A DNA stretch of 64,000 bases, taken from the NCBI GenBank assembly GCA_016719295.1, contig JADKAF010000002.1:62001-126000 (forward strand), given 5' to 3'. The translations under genes were made by a program, and so were the position numbers. The stretch comes from Planctomycetota bacterium (GTDB lineage: Bacteria; Planctomycetota; UBA1135; JADKAF01). The stretch's first letter is position 1; each line of letters begins with the position of its first letter. Positions 24,309-32,879 of the stretch are shown here, in pieces. The notes under the pieces were generated by a model. That model ran no database searches. It was not told the DNA's origin and saw only the letters and a program-made list of their open reading frames with translations.

Positions 24309-25538
24309 GTGCCCGACCTCTTTGAAAAGGTCCTTCGCTTCCACGAGCTCGACGCGTTCAAGGCGGCTGGCCTCTACCCCTACTTCCGCGCCATCCGCGC
24401 GAGCGAAGGCAACGAGGTAGAGATCGATGGGCACCGCCTCGTCATGGCGGGCTCGAACAACTACCTCGGCCTCACCCACGACGCGCGGGTGAAGGCCGCC
24501 GCGATCCACGCGGTCGAGGAGTTCGGCTCCGGCTGCACCGGCTCGCGCTTCCTGAACGGCACCCTCGAGCTCCACGTCGAGCTCGAGCGGCGCCTGGCGG
24601 CGTGGACGAAGCGCGGCGCGGCGATCACCTTCTCCACCGGCTTCCAGACCAACCTCGGCATCATCTCGTGCCTGGTCGGCCGTGAGGACGTGGTCTTCAG
24701 CGACCGCGACAACCACGCCTGCATCGTCGATGGCTGCCGCCTCTCGTTCGGCGAGTTCGTGAAGTTCCGCCACAACGACATGAGCGATCTGCAGCGGCGC
24801 CTGGCCGCCGCTCCCGCGGACAAGGGCAAGCTCATCGTCGTCGACGGCTGCTACTCGATGTGCGCCGATCTGGCGCCCCTCGACCAGATCTGCGAGCTCG
24901 CGGACCGCTACGGCGCGCGCGTCCTGGTCGATGAAGCGCACTCCTTCGGCGTGTTCGGCGCGAACGGCCGCGGCGCCTGCGAGCACTTCGGGGTCGAGGA
25001 ACGCGTCGACCTGGTGATGGGGACCTTCTCCAAGTCCTTCGCGTCGCTCGGCGGCTTCGCCGCCGGACGCGCCGATGTCATCGCCTACATCCAGCACCAC
25101 GCTCGCTCCCTCATCTTCTCCGCCTCGATCGCGCCCGCCTCGGCAGCCGCCGCGCTCGCCGCGCTCGACGTGATCGAGCGCGAGCCCGAGCGTCGCGAGC
25201 GCGTGCTGGCGATCGCGCAGCGCGTCCGCGACACGCTGCGCGCGGATGGCTTCCCCGTCCTCGGGGAGCTCTCCCCCATCATCCCCCTCGTGATCGGTGA
25301 GCGCGTACGCGTCTTCCGCTTCTGGAAGCGCCTCTTCGAGCGCGGCGTGTTCACGAACCCGGTCACGGCGCCTGCGGTTCCGCAGGGCATGGATCTGATC
25401 CGCATGTCGTTCATGTCCACGCACACCGAGGCGCAGATCGACTTCGTGATCGATCAGGTGCGAGAGACGGTGGCGGAGTTCGCCGATGAGCTGCCCTGGT
25501 ATCAGGGCAGCGCGATGAACGCTGGGCCCAACGAGTGA
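24309..25538 (+). CDS. spt: alpha-oxoamine synthase, serine palmitoyltransferase-like
   Basis: 409-residue PLP enzyme condensing an amino acid with an acyl-CoA. Visible motifs are GSNNYLGLTHD and SGCTGSRFLNGT, aspartate D208 in VDEAHSFGVFG and the Schiff-base lysine K242 in GTFSKSFASLGGF. The N-terminus (DLFEKVLRFHELDAFKAAG) and TFSKSFAS fit bacterial serine palmitoyltransferases better than BioF or KBL, which usually lack it. The start is GTG at 24309 with GGAG about 11 bases upstream; the open frame before it lies in the leader. Divergent from an SDR reductase, so the pair may make the sphingoid base. KBL or BioF activity cannot be ruled out. Confidence 0.75.
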   Translation: MPDLFEKVLRFHELDAFKAAGLYPYFRAIRASEGNEVEIDGHRLVMAGSNNYLGLTHDARVKAAAIHAVEEFGSGCTGSRFLNGTLELHVELERRLAAWTKRGAAITFSTGFQTNLGIISCLVGREDVVFSDRDNHACIVDGCRLSFGEFVKFRHNDMSDLQRRLAAAPADKGKLIVVDGCYSMCADLAPLDQICELADRYGARVLVDEAHSFGVFGANGRGACEHFGVEERVDLVMGTFSKSFASLGGFAAGRADVIAYIQHHARSLIFSASIAPASAAAALAALDVIEREPERRERVLAIAQRVRDTLRADGFPVLGELSPIIPLVIGERVRVFRFWKRLFERGVFTNPVTAPAVPQGMDLIRMSFMSTHTEAQIDFVIDQVRETVAEFADELPWYQGSAMNAGPNE

Positions 25539-25796
25539 TCGCTCGGCCCAGCAGGTGATCGCTGGGCCCAACACCTGACGGTGTTGGAGCGTGTTTGCTG
25601 GGCCCAACACCTGACGGTGTTGGAGCGTGTTCGCTGGGCCCAACACCTGACGGTGTTGGAGCGCGTTCGCTGGGCCCAACACCTGACGGTGTTGGAGCGC
25701 GTTCGCTGGGCCCAACACCTGACGGTGTTGGAGCGCGTTCCGGTGTTGGAGCGTGCGGCGGTGTTGGAGCGCGCGGCGGTATCGGAGCTGCGGCGC
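25521..25796 (+). repeat. hairpin tandem array at the 3' end of the SPT-like gene (36-bp units)
   Basis: The array begins inside the last codons of the gene. Two 20-bp units (25521, 25541) are followed by five nearly identical 36-bp units starting at 25562, 25598, 25634, 25670 and 25706, then shorter degenerate GGTGTTGGAGCG copies. Each 36-bp unit starts GCTGGGCCCAACACC and folds as CCAACACC-TGAC-GGTGTTGG, a perfect 8-bp stem with a TGAC loop. Thirty-six is a multiple of three, so several frames stay open and mimic a repetitive protein, but no ribosome site is present. Confidence 0.9.
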
Positions 25797-26036
25797 GGCG
25801 TGGGCCCAGAGCGTGATCGCTGGGCGAGACACCCAAGAGTATCGAGCGCCCCGGTGTTGGAGCGCCGGGGTGGCCCGTGAGACGTGGGAGAGCGCGCGTC
25901 TGGTTCGGCGCCGCGACTTGCTCCGCGGAGCGCGTCGGGCGAGACTTCCGCCCCGCGCGAGCCCTAGGGTTGGGGCATCCGCGGTGGCCGCCCACGATCG
26001 GTGGTGGGCCGGACTTGGCTTCCCTTGGGGGGTCCG
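25797..26036. other. dnaE upstream region
   Basis: Apart from decayed copies of the preceding array (a GGTGTTGGAGCG at about 25852) I see no gene and no confident promoter. A G-rich ribosome site (TTGGGGGG) precedes the dnaE ATG. Confidence 0.4.
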
Positions 26037-29000
26037 ATGAGCGGGACCGACTTCTGCCACCTGCACGTCCACTCGCATTACAGCTTGCTGGACGGAGCGA
26101 ATCGCATCGACGACCTGGTGGCCGCCGCCGTGAAGGACGGGCAGCCCGCGCTGGCGCTGACCGACCACGGCAACATGTTCGGCGCCATCGAGCTCTACAA
26201 GAAGTGCCGCGCCGCGGGCATCAAGCCCATCGTCGGCTGCGAGATCTACCTCTCGAAGGGCTCGCATCGAGAGAAGCACCACAAGACGACGAACCCCTAC
26301 TTCCACCTGACCCTGCTCGCGCGGAACGAGGTCGGCTACAAGAACCTCGTGCAGATCGCCTCCGAGGCGTACGTGAACGGGTACTCGATGCGCCCGCGCG
26401 TCGACAAGGCGTTCCTCGCGGAGCACTCCGCGGGGATCACGGCGCTCTCGGGCTGCCTCTCCGGCGAAGTGAACCGCCTCTTCCTCGACGGACAGGAGGA
26501 AGCTGCGATCCAAGCCGCCGGCGACTATCAGGACATCTTCGGCAAGGAGCACTTCTATCTCGAGCTCCAGCGCAACGGCATCCACATCCAGACCAAGGTG
26601 AACGAGGAGATGGTGCGGCTGCATCAGCGCTCCGGGATGCCGCTCGTCGCGACGAACGACATCCACTACCTGCGCAAGGAGGATTGCCAAGCTCACGACG
26701 TCCTGCTCTGCATCCAGACGAACTCGAAGGTGAACGACGAGAAGCGCTGGCGGATGGACACCGACACGCTCTGGTTCCACACCGCCGACCAGATGAAGGC
26801 GATCTTCCGCGACCTGCCGGACGCGGTGCGCAACACCGTCGTGATCGCCGAGCAGATCGACCTGCAGATCCAGCTCGGCAAGTACCGCGTGCCGAAGTTC
26901 GTGAGCGAGACGAAGGAGAGCTCGGAGGAGCTCTTCCGCAGACTCTGCGGCGAGGGCTTCCGGCGCCTCTATCCTGCCCCCTCCGCCCAACATCACGACC
27001 GCCTCGAGATGGAGATCGAGGTGATCAAGAAGATGGGCTTCGTCGACTACTTCCTGATCGTCTGGGACTTCATCCGGCACTCGCGGGCGATCGGTGTCCC
27101 CGTCGGTCCGGGGCGCGGCTCGGCCGCCGGGTCCATCGTCGCGTACTGCCTCGGCATCACGCAGGTCGACCCGATCAAGTACGACCTGCTCTTCGAGCGC
27201 TTTCTGAACTCGGAGCGCATCTCGATGCCCGATATCGACATCGACTTCTGCCGCGACGGGCGCGAGAAGGTGATCCAGTACGTGCGCCAACGCTACGGCG
27301 AGGAGTGCGTCGCGCAGATCATCACGTTCAACACGATGGCCTCGCGCCTCGCGGTTCGAGACGTAGGACGAGCGCTCGACATCCCTCTCCCGGAAGTCGA
27401 TCGCATCGCGAAGAAGGTGCCCGACGGACCGGGCGCCAGCTTGAAGGCCGCGCTGGAGACCGACGCCGAGCTGAAGGAGATCCAGAGCAGCAATCCCGAG
27501 TATGGCCGCCTCCTCGACACCGCGACCTTCCTCGAAGGGCTCGCGCGTCACGCGGGCGTGCACGCCGCCGGCGTCGTGATCGGCGACTCACCGCTGAAGG
27601 ATCTGGTCCCGCTCTATCGCAACAAGGAGGACATCACCACGCAGTACCCGATGACGGACCTCGAGGACGTCGGGCTGCTGAAGATGGACTTCCTCGGGCT
27701 GAAGACGCTGACGGTCCTCGAGAAGGCCCTCGAGCTGATCGGGCGGCACCGCGGTGAGCAGATCGCCCTCGACACGAGCGCGTTCGATGACCCGAAGACC
27801 TACGAGCTGCTCTCTCAGGGCAAGACCCTCGGCGTCTTCCAGCTCGAGTCCGAGGGCATGCGCAAGCTCCTGCAGAAGCTGAAGCCCGACTGCTTCGAGG
27901 ACATCATCGCGGTCCTGGCGCTCTACCGCCCCGGTCCGCTCGGCTCCGGAATGGTCGACACCTTCGTCGAGTGCAAGCACGGACGGAAGGCGATCAAGTA
28001 TCTGCATCCAGCGCTCGAGCAGGTGCTGAAGGAGACCTACGGGGTCATCGTCTATCAAGAGCAGGTGATGCGCATCACCAACGTGCTCGCGGGCTTCTCG
28101 CTCAACGAAGCCGACGGGCTGCGCAAGGCCATGGGCAAGAAGAAGCCCGAGATCATGGCCAAGTACCGGCAGAAGTTCATCGACGGCGCCGGAGCGAATG
28201 GCGTCTCGAAGAAGGTCGCCGAAGAGATCTGGACGCTGATGGAGTTCTTCGGCGGCTACGGCTTCAACAAGTCGCACACGACCGCCTACGCGATCCTCAC
28301 CTACCAGACCGCGTGGCTGCGGGCGAACTACGCGACGGAGTTCCTCGCCGCGAACATGACCTGCGAGTCCACCGATACCGACAAGGTGAAGGAGTTCCTC
28401 GACGAGTGCCGCGCCAGCGGCATCGAGCTGCGCCCGCCCGACGTCAATCGCTCTGAGAAGGAGTTCGACCTCGAGCAAGCCGCGATCCGCTACTCGCTGG
28501 AGGCCATCAAGGGGCTCGGCGCGAAGCCGGTGGAGGCGATCTTGGCCACGCGCTCGGCACAGACGCCGCCGCGCTTCCGCGGCCTGAAGAGCTTCTGCCG
28601 CATCGTCGATCCGACCCAGGTGAACAAGCTCTCCATCGAAGCGCTGGTGAAGGCCGGCGCGTTCGATTTCACCGGCTGGGACCGCGGCGTCCTCTTCGCC
28701 GAGATCGAGGACGCGATGGCGCTGGGCGCCGAGCGCCAGCGCGATGAACGCGCCGGGCAGGGCAACCTCTTCGACTTGCTCGAGGAGGCACCCGCGCCGA
28801 GGGCTCCCGGCGCGGGAACCGGAGCGGAGGAGGAGGAGAAACCGAGCTATCCCGCGGCGGTCTGGTCGGCGCGCGAGCGGCTGATTCGCGAGCGCGAGGC
28901 GATCGGCTTCTATCTCTCCTCGCATCCGACCACGCGCGTCGAGTCGCTGGCGCGCGCCCTGCGCACCTCGACCGTCGCCGAGGTCGATCCCAGCGCCGAA

Positions 29001-29528
29001 GAAGCTGTGCTGGTCGGCCTGGTGAATGCGCTCTCCGTACGCATCATCTCGAAGGGCCGCTTCGTCGGTCAGAAGATGGCGCGCTTCGTGCTCGAAGATA
29101 CGACGGGAACCCGCGGAGTCGTGGTCTTCGCCGAGCTCTACAACCGCATCCGAGACATGCTGCAGAACGACCTCGTCGTCACGGTGCGCGGGAAGGTCTC
29201 GCGGCGGCCCGACGAAGAGGGCCCGCCGGAGATCATCGCGGAGCAGATCGAGCCGCTGGAGCACGCGCTGCGCGCGTTCAACGGCGTGGTGGAGATCCGC
29301 GTCCGTCCCGAGGAGATCGAGAAGCTGCCCTCGCTCTTGCCGCTCTGCGAGCGCTACCCGGGCTCCCGTCCGATCCTCTTCGAGCTCGAGCTGGAACCTC
29401 AGCCGCGACGCGTGCGCTCGGGGCCGGGATTCCGCGTCCATCCGAGCGAGGGCTTCCTCGAGGACGTGCAGAAGATCCTCGGGGCCGACCGCGTCGCGCT
29501 GCGCAAGCTGGTCGCTCAGCGGAGCTGA
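26037..29528 (+). CDS. dnaE: DNA polymerase III alpha subunit DnaE
   Basis: Replicative polymerase of 1163 residues. The PHP domain begins FCHLHVHSHYSLLDG, and GPGRGSAAGS and the catalytic pair in PDIDIDFC (D399, D401) mark the palm. The region GGYGFNKSHTTAY and the C-terminal OB domain (VLVGLVNALSVRIISKGRFVG) complete the DnaE1 architecture. The ATG at 26037 gives the normal N-terminus. The last eight codons, KLVAQRS plus TGA, are the first copy of a 34-bp tandem array that continues for 290 bp. It is convergent with rplQ; a strong bidirectional terminator lies between them. Confidence 0.97.
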   Translation: MSGTDFCHLHVHSHYSLLDGANRIDDLVAAAVKDGQPALALTDHGNMFGAIELYKKCRAAGIKPIVGCEIYLSKGSHREKHHKTTNPYFHLTLLARNEVGYKNLVQIASEAYVNGYSMRPRVDKAFLAEHSAGITALSGCLSGEVNRLFLDGQEEAAIQAAGDYQDIFGKEHFYLELQRNGIHIQTKVNEEMVRLHQRSGMPLVATNDIHYLRKEDCQAHDVLLCIQTNSKVNDEKRWRMDTDTLWFHTADQMKAIFRDLPDAVRNTVVIAEQIDLQIQLGKYRVPKFVSETKESSEELFRRLCGEGFRRLYPAPSAQHHDRLEMEIEVIKKMGFVDYFLIVWDFIRHSRAIGVPVGPGRGSAAGSIVAYCLGITQVDPIKYDLLFERFLNSERISMPDIDIDFCRDGREKVIQYVRQRYGEECVAQIITFNTMASRLAVRDVGRALDIPLPEVDRIAKKVPDGPGASLKAALETDAELKEIQSSNPEYGRLLDTATFLEGLARHAGVHAAGVVIGDSPLKDLVPLYRNKEDITTQYPMTDLEDVGLLKMDFLGLKTLTVLEKALELIGRHRGEQIALDTSAFDDPKTYELLSQGKTLGVFQLESEGMRKLLQKLKPDCFEDIIAVLALYRPGPLGSGMVDTFVECKHGRKAIKYLHPALEQVLKETYGVIVYQEQVMRITNVLAGFSLNEADGLRKAMGKKKPEIMAKYRQKFIDGAGANGVSKKVAEEIWTLMEFFGGYGFNKSHTTAYAILTYQTAWLRANYATEFLAANMTCESTDTDKVKEFLDECRASGIELRPPDVNRSEKEFDLEQAAIRYSLEAIKGLGAKPVEAILATRSAQTPPRFRGLKSFCRIVDPTQVNKLSIEALVKAGAFDFTGWDRGVLFAEIEDAMALGAERQRDERAGQGNLFDLLEEAPAPRAPGAGTGAEEEEKPSYPAAVWSARERLIREREAIGFYLSSHPTTRVESLARALRTSTVAEVDPSAEEAVLVGLVNALSVRIISKGRFVGQKMARFVLEDTTGTRGVVVFAELYNRIRDMLQNDLVVTVRGKVSRRPDEEGPPEIIAEQIEPLEHALRAFNGVVEIRVRPEEIEKLPSLLPLCERYPGSRPILFELELEPQPRRVRSGPGFRVHPSEGFLEDVQKILGADRVALRKLVAQRS

Positions 29529-29820
29529 GCTCCGCGGCAAGCTGGTCACTCAGCGAAGCTGAGCTCCGCGGCAAGCTGGTCACTCAGCGAAGCTGAGCTC
29601 CGCGGCAAGCTGGTCGCTCAGCGAAGCTGAGCTCCGCGGCAAGCTGGTCACTCAGCGAAGCTGAGCTCCGCGGCAAGCTGGTCGCTCAGCGGAGCCGAGC
29701 TCAGCGGCAAGCTGGTCGCTCAGCGGAGCCGAGCTCAGCGGCAAGCTGGTCGCTCAGCGGAGCCGAGCTCCGCGGCAAGCTGGTCGCTCAGCGGAGCTGA
29801 GTTCAGCGGTAAGCTGGTCG
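29505..29820 (+). repeat. 34-bp hairpin tandem array growing out of the dnaE 3' end
   Basis: Nine full units start every 34 bp from 29505 (29505, 29539, 29573, 29607, 29641, 29675, 29709, 29743, 29777), with a partial tenth at 29811. The unit begins AAGCTGGTCGCTCAGCGGAG. In the first copy these are the last dnaE codons, and GCGGAGC-TGA-GCTCCGC puts the dnaE stop codon in the loop of a perfect 7-bp hairpin. Later copies keep the hairpin with small changes (TCA/GAA/CGA variants). Beyond 29820 the pattern decays. Confidence 0.95.
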
Positions 29821-29985
29821 CTGGACGGAATGCTGTTCGGCGGGGAGCTGGGCGCCGAGCGGATTGCGGCTCGGCGGCACGTGCCTCGCTCACCGGAGCG
29901 GAGCTCGGCGTCACGCGGGTCGCGTCGAGCAGTCGAGCGAGAAGCGCCGCTCAGGCGACCAGGCTCGCGATCGCACCGGTGGCCA

Positions 29986-30039
29986 AAGCGAAGGACCTCG
30001 TCTCTGCAGCACATGCTGTAGAGACGAGGTCCTTTGCTT
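29986..30039. terminator. bidirectional terminator between dnaE and rplQ
   Basis: Almost perfect 54-bp inverted repeat. The arms AAGCGAAGGACCTCGTCTCT and its complement contain one G-U pair, and the inner GCAGCA/TGCTGT closes the hairpin. A-rich and T-rich edges (AAAG, CTTTGCTT) lie on the two sides. It ends both dnaE (plus) and the alpha operon (minus). From 29821 to here nothing else was recognised. Confidence 0.85.
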
Positions 30040-30135
30040 CGGAACCGGCGGCCGCCGTGAGGCGCTCGCGAAGCGAACGCCTCCTGGAATGGAAGCACGA
30101 ACGAGCGGCCGCGATCCCCCGCGACTCCCCGACGC

Positions 30136-30678
30136 TTACTCCTCGACCGGAACCGGCGCCTTCTTGCGAACGCCGCGGCGCGGCGGACGACGCGTTTCGC
30201 ACGCGGCGTAGCTGCGGCCCTTCTTCTTGCGCTGCAAGGTCGTGGCGCGCTCCTGGCGGCGCTCTTCGTTGCGCTGCTCGCGAACCTGCTTCTCCGCAGC
30301 AAGCTCCTCCGCGCTCGACTTCTCGACGAGCTCGAGGATCGCCAGCGGCGCGTTGTCGCCGAGCCGACGACGGTCGAGCTTCAGCACGCGGGTATAGCCG
30401 CCATTGCGGGTCGCGAAGCGCGGGCCGATCTTCTCGAACAGCTTGCGGACGACCTGCTTGTCATTGCCGAGCGCGCTCAGCGCCTGGCGCATGTTGTGCA
30501 GGCTCTTGCTGCGCGCGAGCGTGATCAGCTTCTCCGCGGCCCGGCGGAACTCCTTGGCCTTCGGAACGGTGGTGATGACGCGCTCGTGGGTGAACAGCGA
30601 GGTCACCATGCTGCGCTCGGTGGCAAGACGGTGTCCCGTCTTGCGGCCCAGTTTGTTGGTGCGGCGACTGTGTCTCAT
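30136..30678 (-). CDS. rplQ: 50S ribosomal protein L17
   Basis: 180 residues. The L17 core (MRHSRRTNKLGRKTGHR, TTVPKAKEFRRAAEKLIT, GPRFATRNGGYTRVLKL) ends near residue 125. About 55 further residues form a charged coiled-coil-like segment and an Arg/Lys/Pro-rich tail, longer than the usual 120-residue protein. It is the last gene of the alpha operon, after rpoA, with a 250-bp repeat-bearing gap. Confidence 0.97.
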   Translation of the reverse strand: MRHSRRTNKLGRKTGHRLATERSMVTSLFTHERVITTVPKAKEFRRAAEKLITLARSKSLHNMRQALSALGNDKQVVRKLFEKIGPRFATRNGGYTRVLKLDRRRLGDNAPLAILELVEKSSAEELAAEKQVREQRNEERRQERATTLQRKKKGRSYAACETRRPPRRGVRKKAPVPVEE

Positions 30679-30770
30679 CGCTAGTGCGGAGGGTGGAGTG
30701 CTTCGGGGGTGCGCTCGGCTCGCGAGCGCGGGAGTGCGGAAGGCGAAGGTGCGGCTTTGGTGGCTCTACG

Positions 30771-30899
30771 GTCTCAACGGCGTAAGCCGTTGAACCAGCT
30801 TTGGTCTGAAGGGCGTCAGCCGTTGAACCAGCTTTGATCCGGACGGCGTCAGCCGTTGAACCAGCATGATCCGGACGGCGTCAGCCGTTGAACCCGCAG
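30771..30899 (-). repeat. 32-33-bp hairpin array downstream of rpoA
   Basis: Four units begin at 30771, 30804, 30836 and 30868 (plus strand). On the rpoA sense strand each reads AGCTGGTTCAACGGC-TGAC-GCCGT, so the GCTGG head is followed by a hairpin with a TGAC loop; the last unit is CAACGGC/GCCGTTG with loop TTAC. No coding function is apparent. Confidence 0.88.
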
Positions 30900-30906
30900 G
30901 GAATCC

Positions 30907-30930
30907 AGCGGGGCTGAGTACAGCCCCGCT
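30907..30930 (-). terminator. hairpin overlapping the rpoA stop codon
   Basis: Perfect 10-bp stem (arms AGCGGGGCTG and CAGCCCCGCT, loop TACT on the minus strand) that begins within the rpoA TAG stop. There is no U-tract, so attenuation or 3'-end protection between rpoA and rplQ is more likely than full termination. Confidence 0.6.
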
Positions 30931-31915
30931 AAACGGCCATGCCGAGACCGAGGCCGTGCTCTTCGAGCTTCTTCTGGACCTCGATCAAGCTGGTCTGACC
31001 GAAGTTGCGGATGGCCATGAGATCCGACTCGGTGTTGCGCACGAGGTCTCGCAGCGTCCGGATCGAGTCGGAGTCGAGGCAGTTCTTGGCGCGCACCGAG
31101 AGACCGAGGATCTCGACCGGCTGGTCGAGCAATCGGTCGAGGGACGACTTCTCCGAGTTCTTCTCCGCTTCGGCCGGGCGCAGGCCCATGGCGATCGGCG
31201 TCTCGCGACGGCCGTCATAGTACTGCACGAAGGGCGTCAGGTGCTTGCGGTAGATCTTCGAGGCCTCGACGAGCGCCATCTCGGGCGTCACCGTGCCGTC
31301 GGTCCACACTTCGAGCACCAGGCGGTCGTAGTTCGTGTACTTGCCGACGCGCGTGGCCTCGATGCCGTACTTCACGCGGTAGACCGGCGAGAAGATGGAG
31401 TCGATCGGGATCGCGCCCTTCGGCAAATCCTCGCGAACGTTGTCCTCGGCGGACGAGTAGCCGCGTCCGCGCGCTAGCTCCATCTCGCAGCGGAAGCTGA
31501 CATCCCCCGTCAGCGTGCAGATGTGCAGGTCGCGGTTGGCGATCTCGGTCTGGTGATCGACCTGGATGTCGGAGGCGAGAATCGGCCCAGGGCCGGACTT
31601 CTCGATCCGCATCACCGTCTTGTCCTCACCGTGATAGCGCACACGCAGGCGCTTCAGCTGCAGGACGATGTCGGTCACGTCCTCCAGCACGCCTTCGAGG
31701 CTGGAGAACTCGTGGTCGGCGCCTTCGATGCGGATCCACGTGATCGCGGTGCCTTCGATGGACGAGAGCAGGACGCGGCGCAAGCCGTTCCCGATCGTCG
31801 TACCGAAGCCGCGGTGGAACGGCTCGACAATGAACTTGCCGTAGGTGTCGGAATAGGTGGCCTCTTCCTTGACCACCTGGGTCGGCAGTTCGAAATTCCG
31901 CCAACGGATTCTCAT
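30929..31915 (-). CDS. rpoA: DNA-directed RNA polymerase subunit alpha
   Basis: 328 residues with both domains: the assembly NTD (FIVEPFHRGFGTTIGNGLRRVLLSSIEG) and the CTD (EILGLSVRAKNCLDSD, RNFGQTSLIEVQKKL) that binds UP elements and activators. Normal length. It lies between rpsD and rplQ as in the standard alpha operon. Confidence 0.98.
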   Translation of the reverse strand: MRIRWRNFELPTQVVKEEATYSDTYGKFIVEPFHRGFGTTIGNGLRRVLLSSIEGTAITWIRIEGADHEFSSLEGVLEDVTDIVLQLKRLRVRYHGEDKTVMRIEKSGPGPILASDIQVDHQTEIANRDLHICTLTGDVSFRCEMELARGRGYSSAEDNVREDLPKGAIPIDSIFSPVYRVKYGIEATRVGKYTNYDRLVLEVWTDGTVTPEMALVEASKIYRKHLTPFVQYYDGRRETPIAMGLRPAEAEKNSEKSSLDRLLDQPVEILGLSVRAKNCLDSDSIRTLRDLVRNTESDLMAIRNFGQTSLIEVQKKLEEHGLGLGMAV

Positions 31916-32106
31916 GGATCTCTTCCCCGGTCGGTGGCGCCGCGATGCGAGCGCGGGCAGCGTTTCGTGATGACGTTCCGCTCAGTTGGTCCGAGCCGCG
32001 CGGGTTAGCGCACGGCCCGACCGTCGATCCTGCGCCGCGCCTGGCGAGCCTCGAGGGCTCGCGGAGCGCGACGGGAGAGAGCGCGGTCGAGCTCAGCTCG
32101 GCAGCG

Positions 32107-32733
32107 CTACTTGGAGCAGAGCTCGACGATGAGCTGCTCTTGAATGGGATGCGGGATGTCCTCGCGGGTCGGCAAGCTCGCGACGCGCGCGGTCATCTTC
32201 TCGCGCGAGATCTCGAGCCAGTTCGGGATACGCATGCTCGCGTTCACCTCGAGAGCGGACTGCACCATCTTCCGCGGGCGCTCCTTCTCGGCGGGCGAGA
32301 CCTCGTCGCCGGTGCGGAGCTGGAACGACGCGATGTCGACCTTGCGTCCGTTCACCCGGAAGTGCCCGTGGTTGATGAGCTGGCGAGCGTGATTGCGCGA
32401 AAGGGCGAAGCCGGCCGAGAGCACCACGTTGTCGAGGCGCCGCTCGAGGAGGCTCAGGAGATTCGCGCCGGTGTTGCCCGGCAGGCGCTCCGCTTCCTGG
32501 AAGTAGAGGCGGAACTGCCGCTCGAGCACCCCGTAGATGCGCTTGAGCTTCTGCTTCTCGCGCAGCTGGATGCCGTACTCGGAGATCTTGCCGCGGCGGT
32601 GCGAGTGCTCGCCAGGAGGATAGTTCCGCCGATGGACGGCGCACTTCTCGGTGAAGCAGCGCTGCCCCTTCAGGAAGAGCTTCATGCCCTCGCGGCGGCA
32701 GAGCTTGCAGACGTTTCCGGTAAACCTGGCCAT
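32107..32733 (-). CDS. rpsD: 30S ribosomal protein S4
   Basis: 208 residues. The N-terminus carries a four-cysteine zinc site (CKLCRREG and CFTEKC), the zinc-containing form of S4. The S4 RNA-binding domain (RRLDNVVLSAGFALSRNHAR, INHGHFRVNGRKVDI) follows. A primary 16S binder and, in many bacteria, the translational regulator of the alpha operon. Located between rpsK and rpoA. Confidence 0.98.
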   Translation of the reverse strand: MARFTGNVCKLCRREGMKLFLKGQRCFTEKCAVHRRNYPPGEHSHRRGKISEYGIQLREKQKLKRIYGVLERQFRLYFQEAERLPGNTGANLLSLLERRLDNVVLSAGFALSRNHARQLINHGHFRVNGRKVDIASFQLRTGDEVSPAEKERPRKMVQSALEVNASMRIPNWLEISREKMTARVASLPTREDIPHPIQEQLIVELCSK

Positions 32734-32780
32734 GGGATCGTTCTCGTGTTCGGTGAGGCTCGGGTCGCTCGTGGCTCCGG

Positions 32781-32879
32781 CACCCTCGGGTGCTGGGCCT
32801 GGCGGTCATCGCTCCAGCCCACTCAGATGCTGGGGCCGGAAAGCATCCCCATCACCGTCAGGTGCTGGGGCCAGAGGGA
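32781..32879 (-). repeat. degenerate hairpin repeats between rpsK and rpsD
   Basis: Three decayed units start near 32781, 32820 and 32853. The best (32847-32870) folds with arms CCCCATCACC and GGTGCTGGGG (one mismatch) and loop GTCA on the plus strand, i.e. TGAC on the rpsK sense strand. Sense-strand sequence CTCTGGCCCCAGCACC closely resembles the SPT array unit, so this family is dispersed. Confidence 0.75.

Noticed and set aside
25562..25741. 36-bp regular repeats resembling a CRISPR array
   Set aside because: Units are directly adjacent with no unique spacers, and no cas gene is nearby. They form a tandem hairpin array.
25581..25880. Repetitive proteins with 12-residue repeats encoded by the 36-bp array
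   Set aside because: The unit length is a multiple of three, so several frames stay open by chance; no ribosome site, and the frames continue into decayed repeats.
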